Under the pieces are notes generated by a model. That model saw nothing but the letters and a program-made list of their open reading frames with translations, did no database searches and was not told the DNA's origin. Source: Iodobacter sp. BJB302 (lineage in GTDB: Bacteria > Pseudomonadota > Gammaproteobacteria > Burkholderiales > Chitinibacteraceae). From it: a DNA stretch of 64,000 bases. A program made the translations under genes and the position numbers. The stretch spans positions 62,001 through 126,000 of the forward strand of contig NZ_PDZG01000002.1 in the NCBI RefSeq assembly GCF_002735645.1. The letters are read 5' to 3'. Below, piece by piece: positions 10,479-20,674 of the stretch (positions are counted from its first letter, which is position 1; the number at the start of each line of letters is the position of its first letter).

Positions 10479-13400
10479 ATGAAAGCAAGCATCATTATCC
10501 TGATTGCCATGATTTGGGGAGGGCTGCAATTTGGTACTGGCGGGGCATTGGGCGCCGGGCTGCTGGCTTTTATTGCCTATATTTTTTTAAGCAAAAAAAA
10601 CCCTGCTCCAGAGCAAGACTCTGAAACCTCTGCCAGCGGGAATCATTCACGCCTCCCGCCTGCCCCCGGCAATACGCAGGTCAACATCGCCCCAATAAGC
10701 CTTGAGCAAAGAGTATTGCAGCTGGAGCAATCTCTTGCCGCCCTGCAAGACGAAATGCAGCAGCTTAAAGCACAAAACAGCAGCCAGATCAGCCCGGTTT
10801 TTGAAGCCGGCAGCACGCCCGTATCAGCAGCCCCCCCCGCAGAAAGCAGCCTGCCAGCATCCCGGCAGGAAATCACACCAGAAATCAGCACAGCGCCTCT
10901 TAGCCTGGAAATAAACGATACTTCAGTGGCCATGCCTTCTGAAACCAGCACCGCTGATATTGCCGCTGCGCTCAACACCCTCAGCCAGCAAACAGCAAGC
11001 AACCTAACCATTACCGGGGAATCACAAGATTCAGCAGATCTCTCTTCCACCGAGCCACCGTCAGCAGCCGCTACCCCCAGCCCGCAAGCTGCGCCAAGCC
11101 GCCCTGCACCGCCGCCCCCCCTGCAGCCTGCAGAGCCAGACTGGCTCAGCGTGCAATTATCCAAAGCCTTTCAAATGGGCAAAGACTGGCTACTGGGTGG
11201 CAATACCGTGGTGCGGGTCGGGATACTGATCCTCTTTTTTGGCCTGGCGTTTTTGCTTAAATTTGCCGCCGACAACAGCATGTTGCCAGTGGAGTTTCGC
11301 TTTGCAGGCACCGCCATTGGTGCGATTGTGCTGCTGGTGATTGGCTGGCGATTACGGGACAAGCGCCGCGAATATGCTTTGATTATGCAGGGCGGCGGTG
11401 TGGGCGTGCTGTATCTCACCGCTTTTACTGCGCTGAAATTTGCTGTGATTCCGGCCGGATTTGCGCTGGCGTTTTTGGTACTGGTCGGCGTGTTTTCGGC
11501 CATTTTAGCCATCAAACAAGACGCCAGATCGCTGGCGGTGATGGGTATTACTGGTGGCTTTTTAGCGCCGATTCTGACTTCCACCGGCCACGGCAGCCAT
11601 ATCGCCCTGTTCAGCTATTTTGCCCTGCTTAATGCAGGTATTTTTGCGATGGCCTGGTATAAAACATGGCGGCCGCTTAATTTGCTGGGCTTTGTGTTTA
11701 CCTTTGGGATTGCCACCAGCTGGGGCGCACTTAAATATAAGCCTGAGCTGCTCGCCAGTACCGAGCCCTTTTTAATCTTGTTTTTCCTATTTTATGTGGG
11801 CATTGCCCTGCTCTACGCCCTGCGCCAGCAAGTGGCACTCAAAAGTTATGTTGATGGCACGCTGATTTTTGGCACGCCGCTGGCAGCGTTTGGCCTGCAA
11901 GCCGCTCTGGTCCATGATATTGAATTTGCGCTCGCTGGCAGCGCCGTCGTGCTCTCTGCTTTTTATCTATCGATTGCACAGTTTTTAAGGGCAAAAAAAC
12001 GCGACGAGCTGCGTTTGCTGTTTGAAGCCTTACTTGCGCTGGGCGTGCTGTTTGCCACACTGGCTATTCCGCTAGCCTTTGATGCCCGCACCACCGCCGC
12101 CAGCTGGGCCGTTGAAGCGGCTGCCATTATCTGGGTGAGCCTGCGCCAGCAACGTTTACGCTCGCTCTGCTGCGCCCTAGCTTTGCAAATCATCGCAGGC
12201 ATCGCCTTCTTTAACCATAGCGGCCCCTTAGCCGACAATGCCTTAGCCATCCTGAACAGCGGCTATATCGGCGGCCTGATGCTGGCGCTATCGGGGTTTT
12301 TCAGCGCCTATTTAATGCAAAAAGAAGCGGCTCTGGCGTGGTTTAAGCCTGGAAAAATAATTTCACCCCTTCTCGCTGCATGGGGATTGCTGTGGTGGAC
12401 GGGCGCAGGCCTGAATGAAATCTGGCAATTTATTATCCACACCGAGCAGTCCTCAGCCATCGCCCTGTTTGCAACTTTCAGTGCGCTGCTTGCCAGCCTT
12501 GCTTGCAAAAAATGGCAATGGCCGCTGCTGCGCCTGCCTGCTCTGGTGCTGTTTCCTGTGTTGGCGCTGATCAGCATGCCGGTATTAGCAACGCACCTTC
12601 ATCCACTGGCGGGCTGGGGCCTGCTGGCCTGGCCGCTTAGCCTGCCTCTGGCGCTTTATTTATTGTGGCGGCATGAAGACTCCGATCAGCAAGCACTGCC
12701 CATTCTGCACACCGCCGGTATTTGGCTGACCAGTATTTTAATTGCCGCCGAACTGGCCTGGCTGATTAGCAAGGCCGCACCCGAAGGCGTTTGGCGAACT
12801 ACCGCATGGCCCATTATCTGCGCCGCCGTGCTTTGGTTGCTGGCGGGCTACGGCAGCAAAATACGCTGGCCGATTGCGCGTTTTCCACAAACTTATTTTA
12901 TTGCGGGCGCGGCACCGCTGGCGGCAGGTTTGCTGCTGTGGGCGCTGTTTGCGCTGGGCAGCGATGGCAATCCTGATCCGCTGCCGTATTTACCGCTGCT
13001 TAACCCGCTCGATATTGCCCTTGGATCAGGCGTGGTGGCGCTCCTGGCCTGGAAGCGCAAATTACTGAGCCTGCAGCTGCTTGATCTATCCAAATGGACT
13101 GCCCCTGTTCTGCTGACACTGGGATTTCTATGGCTTAACGCCGAGTTACTCAGAGTATTCCACCATTTTGGCAATGAGGCTTACAGCCTGACGACGCTGA
13201 TCGATTCGCTCAGGATACAGGCGGTGTTTGCGCTATTTTGGAGCGGCATCTCTGCGCTGGCGATCATTGCACTGAAACGCTTTGCAAGAGAGGAATCTTA
13301 CGCCTCAGTGGCGACTCGCCATGCACTGCGCGGCTTGCTGCTGGTGCTTTGGGCATGGCTATTGGCGGCTAATTTTAGCGATGGCAGCCTGCTTAATGTC

Positions 13401-14276
13401 CGCTATCTGCCGCTGCTTAATTTACTAGAGCTGGCGCAACTAGCGGTGCTTGGCGCGCTGTATCTGGCGTGGCGTGATTTCAAATCGGCATCTGCCGATG
13501 CCGAACTACCCAACTGGCTGGCTTACGCCGCCCTCGCTACCTTATTTATTTGGTTTAACGGTGCATTGCTGCGCGGCCTGCATCATCTGCTGGCCTTCCC
13601 GTTCTCCCTGCTCGAAGCACTGCATTCCAGCAACTTACAACAGATTCTGATGCTGGCCTGGGGTCTGTTTTCACTGGCCGCGCTGCAATTTGCCAAACGG
13701 GACAGCATGCTGCGCCTGTTGGCCATTGCCTGCGCGCCGGTGATGCTGGTGATGTGGCTATGGACTTTCTATGCCAACCTCAGCCAAGCCGGCAGCCGCT
13801 GGCCGCTGATCAATCCGCTCGATTTAATTCAGATCGGCATCTTTGCCCTGCTAGCGCTCTGGCTCTACCGCGTGGACAAACTGCGCGGCGGGCTGCCGGT
13901 GCAATGGCTCAAGATCGGCACAGGTGCCACGCTGTTTGTCTGGCTGAACGGCGTATTGCTGCGCACCTTGCATCATTGGGGCGATGTGCCCTATCAGCTG
14001 GGGCCACTATTGCAATCAACGATGGTGCAAGCTTCGCTTTCAATATTCTGGACGGTACTGGCCTTTGGCTTAATGCTCTATGCCACCCGCAAGACCGACC
14101 GATCACTCTGGTTTAGCGGCGCAGCACTGCTGGTTATTGTGGTCGGTAAGCTATTTATGCTCGATCTGTCCAGAATCAGCGGCATAGAGCGCATCATCAG
14201 CTTTATTGGCGTGGGCGTCTTACTGCTCATCATTGGCTATTTATCGCCGCTGCCGCCCAAGAAGGAAGAGCCATGA
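10479..14276 (+). CDS. Large polytopic membrane protein, DUF2339 family
   Basis: The 1265-residue protein has one N-terminal membrane helix (about residues 4-35), a short coiled-coil segment (EQRVLQLEQSLAALQDEMQQL), a Pro/Ala/Ser-rich linker to about residue 225, and then some thirty hydrophobic segments in tandem. The GNTVVRVGILILFFGLAFLLKFAAD block and GGGVGVLYLTAFTALKF match what I know of DUF2339. Repeated motifs LPLLNPLD and WLNGVLLRTLHHWG show that the C-terminal half arose by internal duplication. Function is unknown; the family is usually encoded beside a DUF3999 gene, as here, where ATGA is shared between this stop and the next start. A role in the cell envelope is only inference. 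Confidence 0.88.
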   Translation: MKASIIILIAMIWGGLQFGTGGALGAGLLAFIAYIFLSKKNPAPEQDSETSASGNHSRLPPAPGNTQVNIAPISLEQRVLQLEQSLAALQDEMQQLKAQNSSQISPVFEAGSTPVSAAPPAESSLPASRQEITPEISTAPLSLEINDTSVAMPSETSTADIAAALNTLSQQTASNLTITGESQDSADLSSTEPPSAAATPSPQAAPSRPAPPPPLQPAEPDWLSVQLSKAFQMGKDWLLGGNTVVRVGILILFFGLAFLLKFAADNSMLPVEFRFAGTAIGAIVLLVIGWRLRDKRREYALIMQGGGVGVLYLTAFTALKFAVIPAGFALAFLVLVGVFSAILAIKQDARSLAVMGITGGFLAPILTSTGHGSHIALFSYFALLNAGIFAMAWYKTWRPLNLLGFVFTFGIATSWGALKYKPELLASTEPFLILFFLFYVGIALLYALRQQVALKSYVDGTLIFGTPLAAFGLQAALVHDIEFALAGSAVVLSAFYLSIAQFLRAKKRDELRLLFEALLALGVLFATLAIPLAFDARTTAASWAVEAAAIIWVSLRQQRLRSLCCALALQIIAGIAFFNHSGPLADNALAILNSGYIGGLMLALSGFFSAYLMQKEAALAWFKPGKIISPLLAAWGLLWWTGAGLNEIWQFIIHTEQSSAIALFATFSALLASLACKKWQWPLLRLPALVLFPVLALISMPVLATHLHPLAGWGLLAWPLSLPLALYLLWRHEDSDQQALPILHTAGIWLTSILIAAELAWLISKAAPEGVWRTTAWPIICAAVLWLLAGYGSKIRWPIARFPQTYFIAGAAPLAAGLLLWALFALGSDGNPDPLPYLPLLNPLDIALGSGVVALLAWKRKLLSLQLLDLSKWTAPVLLTLGFLWLNAELLRVFHHFGNEAYSLTTLIDSLRIQAVFALFWSGISALAIIALKRFAREESYASVATRHALRGLLLVLWAWLLAANFSDGSLLNVRYLPLLNLLELAQLAVLGALYLAWRDFKSASADAELPNWLAYAALATLFIWFNGALLRGLHHLLAFPFSLLEALHSSNLQQILMLAWGLFSLAALQFAKRDSMLRLLAIACAPVMLVMWLWTFYANLSQAGSRWPLINPLDLIQIGIFALLALWLYRVDKLRGGLPVQWLKIGTGATLFVWLNGVLLRTLHHWGDVPYQLGPLLQSTMVQASLSIFWTVLAFGLMLYATRKTDRSLWFSGAALLVIVVGKLFMLDLSRISGIERIISFIGVGVLLLIIGYLSPLPPKKEEP

Positions 14277-15601
14277 GATTAATCTGCATGCTGATCTTAT
14301 GCATCAGCCCGCTGGCTTTCGCGAAAAAACCCACGCCATCGCCCCTGCCATCGCCGTTGGCAACCGCTGTTTTCAGCCATCTGCAAGCTTTGTTACTCAG
14401 TGAATCGTCGCCCTTTTACCGGCTGGATGTACCTGTCACGGTATACCAGTTCAGCCAGCGGGCCGACTTAGGCGATTTGCGGGTCTTTAACGCGGCAGGT
14501 GAGCTGGTGCCCTATGCGCTGGAAACAAGTGCAGCAGCGCAGCAAAATCAGCTCAGCCAGACTGCCCTGCGGTTTTTTCCTTACGGCAGCAAGGCCAGCA
14601 TTGCACAGCGCGATGTCTCTATTGAGATCCGCAGCGACGGGCAGTTGAGCGCGCAGAGTCATACTGTCAGCAAGCAGCAACAGCTCAGCTATCTTGTTGA
14701 CGCCTCGCAAATCAAAGGGCAGCTTGAGTCGCTGATTCTAAGCTGGCAGGAAGCCAACTATCAGGGCCAGATCAGGCTGGCGGCCAGCGACGATTTGCAG
14801 CAATGGCGGGCGCTGGGCAGCACTGAAATCATCCAGCTGGATTATCAGGGGCAAACGCTCAGCCAGCCGAAAGTGGAATTGGGCGGCATCCGCGCCAAAT
14901 ACCTGCGCATCAGCAGCGACACCCCGCTCACGCTTAAAGAAGTGCGCCTGCAATCATCCATGGCGCAATCTGCCCCGGCAAAAAGAGCATGGCTGGCCCC
15001 TGTCACCGCACAGCTTAAACAAGCCGGAGAATATCAATTTGATCTGGGCGTGCACGCACCGGTTGATAAGCTGGAGCTGGCCTTGCCGCAGCTCAACACG
15101 GTGGTGCAAGCATCGCTGGCCAGCCGCGCCAATCCTGCCGAGCCATGGCAAAGCGGGCAAAGCACCACGCTTTACCGCTTACAAGGCAAAACAAGCGAAG
15201 CCCACAGCCCTGCACTATCCATCAGCCCCAACAACCATCGCTACTGGCGTTTAAGCGTAAATCAAAGCAGTGGCGGACTAGGCCAGGGCCTGCCGCAGCT
15301 GAAAGCAGGCTGGACTCCCCAGCAAATCGCCTTTGTCGCCCGAGGGCAAGCACCATTTGTATTGGCCTTTGGCAATGCACGGGTCAGCAGCGCGGCACTG
15401 AATACGGAAGATTTAATTATCGGCAACGTGGTAGCGTCAGCAACGGCCGGCGCTTTGCTCACTAAAGCCGCCGCTCCGGCAACAGCCGTCGCCAGCGCCC
15501 CCTCATCCGCCCGTAGTTACGGACTTTGGGCGGCGCTGGTTTTGGCAGTAGGAGTGTTGGGCGCGATGGCTTGGAAACTGATTCGGCCAGTACAGGAGTA
15601 A
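14273..15601 (+). CDS. DUF3999 family membrane-anchored protein
   Basis: The start overlaps the DUF2339 stop by four bases (ATGA), implying translational coupling. The 442-residue product has a signal peptide (MRLICMLILCISPLAFA), a large extracytoplasmic beta-rich region and a single C-terminal membrane helix (SYGLWAALVLAVGVLGAMAWKLI) followed by a short basic tail. The N-terminal FYRLDVPVTVYQFSQRADLGDLRVFNAAGE and the WRLSVNQSSGGLGQGLPQLKAGW segment fit DUF3999. It would place a large domain in the periplasm next to its DUF2339 partner. Function is unknown. Confidence 0.85.
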   Translation: MRLICMLILCISPLAFAKKPTPSPLPSPLATAVFSHLQALLLSESSPFYRLDVPVTVYQFSQRADLGDLRVFNAAGELVPYALETSAAAQQNQLSQTALRFFPYGSKASIAQRDVSIEIRSDGQLSAQSHTVSKQQQLSYLVDASQIKGQLESLILSWQEANYQGQIRLAASDDLQQWRALGSTEIIQLDYQGQTLSQPKVELGGIRAKYLRISSDTPLTLKEVRLQSSMAQSAPAKRAWLAPVTAQLKQAGEYQFDLGVHAPVDKLELALPQLNTVVQASLASRANPAEPWQSGQSTTLYRLQGKTSEAHSPALSISPNNHRYWRLSVNQSSGGLGQGLPQLKAGWTPQQIAFVARGQAPFVLAFGNARVSSAALNTEDLIIGNVVASATAGALLTKAAAPATAVASAPSSARSYGLWAALVLAVGVLGAMAWKLIRPVQE

Positions 15602-15604
15602 GCC

Positions 15605-16289
15605 ATGTCTGATCACTTTTCACAGGTTTCAGCACACTATTTCACAAGCAGGCCTCATTACCCCAAAGCTCTTTTTGAGTGGCTGGCAGGATTATGCCCT
15701 GAGCGACAACAGGCATGGGATTGTGGTGCGGGAAGTGGTCAGGCAAGCACAGTTGGATTTGCTCCCGGAAAATCCAAAGATACTTACCCGGTGCACCAGT
15801 GCAGCAAATAGCCAGCTGCCCCCCGATAGCGTGGATCTTATTTGCATTGCCCAAGCACTGCACTGGTTTGATCTGGATGCTTTTTATTTGGAAGCAAAAC
15901 GAGTTTTAAAAAAAGAGGGCCTGATTGCCGCCTGGTGCTATGGCACGCCCATCATTGGCGATGAGCACATTAATCAATTATTCCAGGACTTTTATCAAAA
16001 CGGCGTGGGCGCTTATTGGCCGCCAGAGAGAGAACACGTTGAAAATGGCTATGCCGGCCTGCCTTTTCCATTTGCCCGGCTAAGCAGCCCCAATTTTGAG
16101 CTGAGAGAAAAATGGCAGCTTGAGCAATTAATGGGTTATGTACAAAGCTGGTCTGCCACTGCACGTTTTATTCAGCAGGAAGGCTACAACCCCGTTAATA
16201 CACTCAGGGATGCTTTAGCTGAGCTGTGGCACGCTGAAATCACTGTTATCTGGCCGCTTACCTTATTAGCAGGGCGTGCAGCTTCTTAG
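15605..16289 (+). pseudogene. SAM-dependent methyltransferase, broken by a deletion frameshift
   Basis: The first frame (from ATG 15605) reads through the start of a class I methyltransferase up to the SAM-binding motif WDCGAGSGQAS, then becomes nonsense and stops at 15811. A second frame picks up at about 15745 with AQLDLLPENPKI and continues through LPPDSVDLICIAQALHWFDLDAF to the stop at 16289. The joined protein has the right order of motifs but lacks roughly 15 residues of beta2/alpha2 after motif I, including the usual acidic SAM-ribose contact. So a deletion of about 45 bp that is not a multiple of three best explains it. It lies 3 bp after the DUF3999 gene and was probably the last gene of that operon. 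Confidence 0.8.
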
Positions 16290-16296
16290 CCTTTAT

Positions 16297-17073
16297 TTAT
16301 TTTACGTATTTTATTAACAATTTATTGAGTTCACCAGAACGTTTCATTTGCTGTATTTCTTTATTTATTAAATCTCTCAGCGCTTCGCCCAGCGGGTCTT
16401 TTTTGGTAATAATCATATGAAATTTATTTTCCTCCACGCCCGGCAATACCGCCATACCCAGCTGGGCATCACCTATAAAATCGTAGGACCCAACCTCGCC
16501 CATACCCGCAATCGCTTCAATATCTTCGGCAAAAACATCGACCCGGCCAGCATGCAGCATTTTTACTAAAGCAATGTAATCTACCGTTCTGCTTATTTTT
16601 TCTTTGTCCACATCCACCAGCGCAGAATAGGCATAGCCGTTAACACCCCCCATTTTGTAATTATTTAAATCAGCTTGCGATTTAATATTCAGCCCTGTGG
16701 GGTGTATTTTTTTAGAGTAAAAATAATAATAATGGGTCTGATAAAATGAATCAGAAAAAAGATAAGCCCGTTCACGATCCGGGTTTTTTGTTGCATTTAA
16801 TATCATCTGATATTGCTTACCCTGCTCCACTTCAAACAGGCAGCGTTTCCATGGCAATAATTCAATTTTATATTTAATTTTATTCTTTGCAAAAACAGCC
16901 TGTATTACATCAACAGAAAACCCTTTAACATTCTGAGTTTTAATACCCTCTTCCCGTTTATAGTAGGTATAGGGCGGCCACTCTGCTACATCATCGCAGA
17001 TATTAATTACGGGCCATTCAGCCGCACAGGCAGAAGCAGAAAGAAATAATAAAAGCAGGCGATAAAAGAACAT
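16297..17073 (-). CDS. Periplasmic solute-binding protein, family 3 (amino-acid type)
   Basis: The product is a 258-residue type II periplasmic binding protein with signal peptide MFFYRLLLLFLSASACA. It contains WPPYTYYKREEG near the mature N-terminus, LPWKRCLFEVEQGK, and the two-lobed fold ending IQQMKRSGELNKLLIKYVK. I chose the ATG at 17073 because GGAGG precedes it and it begins the signal peptide; an earlier in-frame start adds 12 residues. No permease or ATPase gene is adjacent, so it may feed an unlinked transporter or act as a sensor component. A related protein lies at 29930-30679. The ligand cannot be told from the sequence. Confidence 0.87.
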   Translation of the reverse strand: MFFYRLLLLFLSASACAAEWPVINICDDVAEWPPYTYYKREEGIKTQNVKGFSVDVIQAVFAKNKIKYKIELLPWKRCLFEVEQGKQYQMILNATKNPDRERAYLFSDSFYQTHYYYFYSKKIHPTGLNIKSQADLNNYKMGGVNGYAYSALVDVDKEKISRTVDYIALVKMLHAGRVDVFAEDIEAIAGMGEVGSYDFIGDAQLGMAVLPGVEENKFHMIITKKDPLGEALRDLINKEIQQMKRSGELNKLLIKYVK

Positions 17074-17143
17074 AAGGCCTCCACTGAAATTTATGCCAGT
17101 GTAGACCATATGTAAATTGAGATAATCATCTCAGACAAGCGTG

Positions 17144-17183
17144 CCCCCCCCAAAAAACCACAGCAAGGTCCGGGAGGGGGGGG
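17144..17183. other. Paired C8 and G8 tracts able to form a stem
   Basis: Eight C (17144-17151) and eight G (17176-17183) are separated by 24 bp in the gap between rlmB and the solute-binding protein gene. They could pair as an 8-bp GC stem, which for the rlmB transcript would be a stop-like structure without a T tail. Homopolymers of this length are also prone to slippage and sequencing error. Confidence 0.55.
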
Positions 17184-17190
17184 TAAATCT

Positions 17191-17931
17191 TTATTTATTC
17201 ATTTCACGCTGACGGCGGCTTTCAGCAAGAATAATCCCGCTGGCAACCGATACATTCAGGCTTTCTACCGAACCAAACATCGGGATAGATACCAGCGTAT
17301 CGCAGGATTCACGTGTCAGGCGGCGCATGCCTTCGCCTTCATTACCCAATACCCAGGCCAGCGGGCCAGTTTGGTTGAAGTGGTGCAAGTCGGTTTTAGC
17401 ATCGGCATCCGTACCTACAATCCAGACATTCTGGTCTTTTAAGTCACGTAAAGTACGCGCTAAATTAGTGACCATAATGTAAGGAATCACTTCGGCAGCA
17501 CCGCAAGCCACTTTAGATACGGTGGCGTTAATGCTTACCGATTTATCTTTAGGCGCAATCACGGCGTGCACGCCCATCGCATCGGCCACGCGCAGGCAAG
17601 CGCCCAGATTATGCGGATCGGTAATGCCATCCAGAATCAGCAAGAATGGCGGCTCGCTCAGGTCTTCCAGTACGTCTTCCAGCACCACATAGGATTTACC
17701 CGCATCGATCATGGCAGCTACCCCCTGGTGGCGGGCGTGGCCTGTCATGCCATCCAGGCGGGCGGCATCAACCATAATCACATGCACGCCCTGCTGTTCT
17801 GCCAGTTTCAGCAGCTCTTTAGCACGCGGGTCAGCACGATTACCATTGAAAAACAACTCTAAAACACTGTCCGGAAAACGCTTAACGCGTGAAGCCACCG
17901 CATGAAAGCCGTGAATTAATTTTTTTTGCAT
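17191..17931 (-). CDS. rlmB: 23S rRNA (guanosine-2'-O-)-methyltransferase RlmB
   Basis: RlmB methylates the ribose of G2251 in the peptidyl-transferase loop of 23S rRNA. The 246-residue protein has the N-terminal L30e-like substrate-binding domain ([23 protein letters not shown]) and the C-terminal SPOUT domain with its knot motifs: [33 protein letters not shown] and [18 protein letters not shown]. All three motifs are intact and the length is normal. Confidence 0.95.
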   Translation of the reverse strand: MQKKLIHGFHAVASRVKRFPDSVLELFFNGNRADPRAKELLKLAEQQGVHVIMVDAARLDGMTGHARHQGVAAMIDAGKSYVVLEDVLEDLSEPPFLLILDGITDPHNLGACLRVADAMGVHAVIAPKDKSVSINATVSKVACGAAEVIPYIMVTNLARTLRDLKDQNVWIVGTDADAKTDLHHFNQTGPLAWVLGNEGEGMRRLTRESCDTLVSIPMFGSVESLNVSVASGIILAESRRQREMNK

Positions 17932-18010
17932 CAGTTCTGTACCTAATAAAACGCCGACCCTCTTTATAGATCACCATCATCAACCGCTCTTCAGGCCGTT
18001 TTCAGATGGC

Positions 18011-20515
18011 TTATAAAATGGAGTCGGCTGTTACCAGCCCTTGCCGGGCCAGATAAATCTCGAGATCATCTGCCGATAATGCACGGGAATATAAATATCC
18101 CTGCACACTTTGGCAGCCACTTTTGCGCAAGAATAACATTTGTTGAGTCGTTTCTACGCCTTCACCCACTACAGAAAGACGTAATTTTCGCGCCATGGCA
18201 ATAATTGCCTCGGTAATGGCCGCATTATCCGTGTCTTCCGGCAGCCCCTCGACAAAGGAGCGGTCAATTTTCAGGCTATCAATCGGGAAGTGCTTCAGGT
18301 TTGAAAGCGATGAATAACCCGTACCAAAATCATCAATGGCCAGCATCACACCCATGGCTTTCAGCTCATTCAGGGTCTGCACAGCACGTTGCGGATCCTG
18401 CATGATCATGCTTTCAGTAATTTCAAGCTCTAAACGGGAAGCAGCAAGGCCCGTATTTGCAAGCGCGGTTTTAACCTGCTGCACCAGATTGGCTTTTTGA
18501 AACTGCCGGGGCGATAAATTCACCGCCACATGGGGAATATTAAATCCTGCATCCAGCCAGACACGCATTTGCCGGCAAGCCTCAAACAACACCCATTCGC
18601 CAATGGCAACAATAAGACCATTTTCTTCTGCAAGCGGAATAAAGCTCACGGGCGGCACCAGACCAAGGCTGGGATGATTCCAGCGGATCAGGCTTTCCAG
18701 ACCACTTAAGTGCCCGCTTGCCAGATCAATTTTAGGCTGATAATGCAAACAAAATTGCTTACGTTCTAAAGCATGACGCAAGCCGTTTTCCATCATCAGA
18801 TGCTCTAAAGCCATATCATTCATATTGGCGGCAAAAAACTGCACATTATTTTTTCCGGTTTCTTTTGCCCTGTACATTGCCACATCTGCGTTTTTAAGCA
18901 GCGCAGCAGGTGTTTTGCCGTCGCCCGGATAAACGCTGATTCCGATCGAGCAACTGACAAATAATTCCTGACCATTAATCAAACAGGGCTGAATCAAGGC
19001 CTGACGCAAACGCTCTGCCACCTGGCCCACCTGCTCAAGGCACACCGTATTTTCAAGTAAAATGGTAAATTCATCGCCGCCAATCCGGGCCAGCACATCA
19101 TTTTCATTTAAAGCATTTTGCAAGCGTTGCGCCACAATCACCAGCATCGCATCGCCCACTTCATGGCCCAGTGTGTCATTAATCGTTTTAAAGCGATCCA
19201 GATCAATAAAGAGCACCGCAAACGGGTTATCTTTTGCCCGCTGCACCGCGCTGTGCAGCTGATCCTGCAAGGCCATCCGGTTATATAAGCCGGTCAGCGG
19301 GTCATGATTTGCCAGATGAAACAAGCGCTGCTCAGCTTCTTTTCTATGGGTGTAATCAGAAAAAACACCCACGTAATTACTCATTCCTCCCTGCTCATCC
19401 CGCACCGCGCTGATAGACAGCCAGGCCGGATAGGTTTCACCGTTTTTACGCCGGTCTTCCATCTCGCCCTGCCAATGCCCATAAGCCTGCAGCTCGGAGA
19501 GCATGGACTGATTAATAGCCCGCCCGCTGCCGCGCTGATTAAACATCCGGGAAACACGGCCAATGGCATCAGCAGAATCAAAACCTGTAATTCGGCTGAA
19601 CGCGGGATTTACCGCCACAATTCTGGCGTTGGCATCGGTAATCAGAATACCTTCACTTGCATTACCAAATACCTGAGCAGCAAGGCGGGTGCTTTTGGCG
19701 GCCACAAATTCTTCCTGATTTGACGCGGCCAGCACCACCCCGGTCACCACCACTGAAAGCAGCAGCAATAAGTTCGATAACAAACCGCCGGGCCACACCG
19801 AACCTGAATGAGAAAAAATGGCCAATAAACCGACCACAATCCCAAGCACACCATTGCCCACATGGCCTAAGCGAAGGGCGGACCAAATCATCAGCGGAAA
19901 CAATAAGAACATCAGCTCCTGATAGCCATGAAACTGCCGCAATAAAATGGCACCAAAGCTGGCAATGGCCACAATCAGCATCATTTCAGGCAAACGACCA
20001 GACCAGACCATCGCTTTTTGGTGTAATAAGCCAAGGCAAAGAGGAACAACAATCAGAATAAATAAAGCGTCGCCCAGCCACCATGAAACCCAGTCAGAAA
20101 AAAGGGCTACAGAAGGAAGGGGAAAGAAAACACTTTGAATCAAAACGCCACAGCTTGCCCCAAAGAAGGCGCCCACAAGCGGGCCGGCAATGATTAATCG
20201 CAAGCTGTCTTTTACCCTCAGCTCGCCATCCAGCACAAACTGGGGCAATAAAGAAACAATCAGTAAAGGCTGCAGAACCTCAAGTAAAGAGAGCTGCACC
20301 ACACCCCATAGAGGGTAACCTTGTAAAGCTGGCAACAGCCACGAAACCGATGCAATCGTCAATAAAGTACGTGAACCGCATAATAATAATGCCGCAACAC
20401 CCACACCTGTATGTAAGTTAAATAAATGCTGCCCCGATGACAACTTCCAGCTAAGAAAACTAGACAGGCTATATACTGAAGCAATAAGAAGCTGCTGTAG
20501 CCATGGCCTACGCAT
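18011..20515 (-). CDS. MASE1-PAS-GGDEF-EAL cyclic-di-GMP signalling protein
   Basis: An 834-residue integral membrane protein. Residues 1 to about 270 form a MASE1-like sensor with eight or more hydrophobic segments. A PAS domain follows (ANARIVAVNPAFSRITGF, with the PAC-like NYVGVFSDYTHRK). The GGDEF domain keeps GGDEF at 479-483 and should make c-di-GMP. The EAL domain reads ESL at 607-609 in place of EAL but keeps the catalytic Glu, ELEITESM and AIDDFGTGYSSL, so phosphodiesterase activity is plausible. The net direction cannot be predicted. ATG 20515 is chosen over the upstream TTG because GGGGAG lies about ten bases before it. It is divergent from mfd. A link to adhesin retention in this cell is inference only. 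Confidence 0.93.
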   Translation of the reverse strand: MRRPWLQQLLIASVYSLSSFLSWKLSSGQHLFNLHTGVGVAALLLCGSRTLLTIASVSWLLPALQGYPLWGVVQLSLLEVLQPLLIVSLLPQFVLDGELRVKDSLRLIIAGPLVGAFFGASCGVLIQSVFFPLPSVALFSDWVSWWLGDALFILIVVPLCLGLLHQKAMVWSGRLPEMMLIVAIASFGAILLRQFHGYQELMFLLFPLMIWSALRLGHVGNGVLGIVVGLLAIFSHSGSVWPGGLLSNLLLLLSVVVTGVVLAASNQEEFVAAKSTRLAAQVFGNASEGILITDANARIVAVNPAFSRITGFDSADAIGRVSRMFNQRGSGRAINQSMLSELQAYGHWQGEMEDRRKNGETYPAWLSISAVRDEQGGMSNYVGVFSDYTHRKEAEQRLFHLANHDPLTGLYNRMALQDQLHSAVQRAKDNPFAVLFIDLDRFKTINDTLGHEVGDAMLVIVAQRLQNALNENDVLARIGGDEFTILLENTVCLEQVGQVAERLRQALIQPCLINGQELFVSCSIGISVYPGDGKTPAALLKNADVAMYRAKETGKNNVQFFAANMNDMALEHLMMENGLRHALERKQFCLHYQPKIDLASGHLSGLESLIRWNHPSLGLVPPVSFIPLAEENGLIVAIGEWVLFEACRQMRVWLDAGFNIPHVAVNLSPRQFQKANLVQQVKTALANTGLAASRLELEITESMIMQDPQRAVQTLNELKAMGVMLAIDDFGTGYSSLSNLKHFPIDSLKIDRSFVEGLPEDTDNAAITEAIIAMARKLRLSVVGEGVETTQQMLFLRKSGCQSVQGYLYSRALSADDLEIYLARQGLVTADSIL

Positions 20516-20674
20516 TAATATTGCTCTCCCCAAAACTAATTATTTTTTAGATACCTAACAGGCAAATCTAATATTTGGTAAGCATCATTAGATAGTTACC
20601 CAAAAAAATCAAGCCCCAGCTTTCTCAAACAGATCAGGCAGGACGGGTATAATCCGCCACTACGCTTTCTAAGA

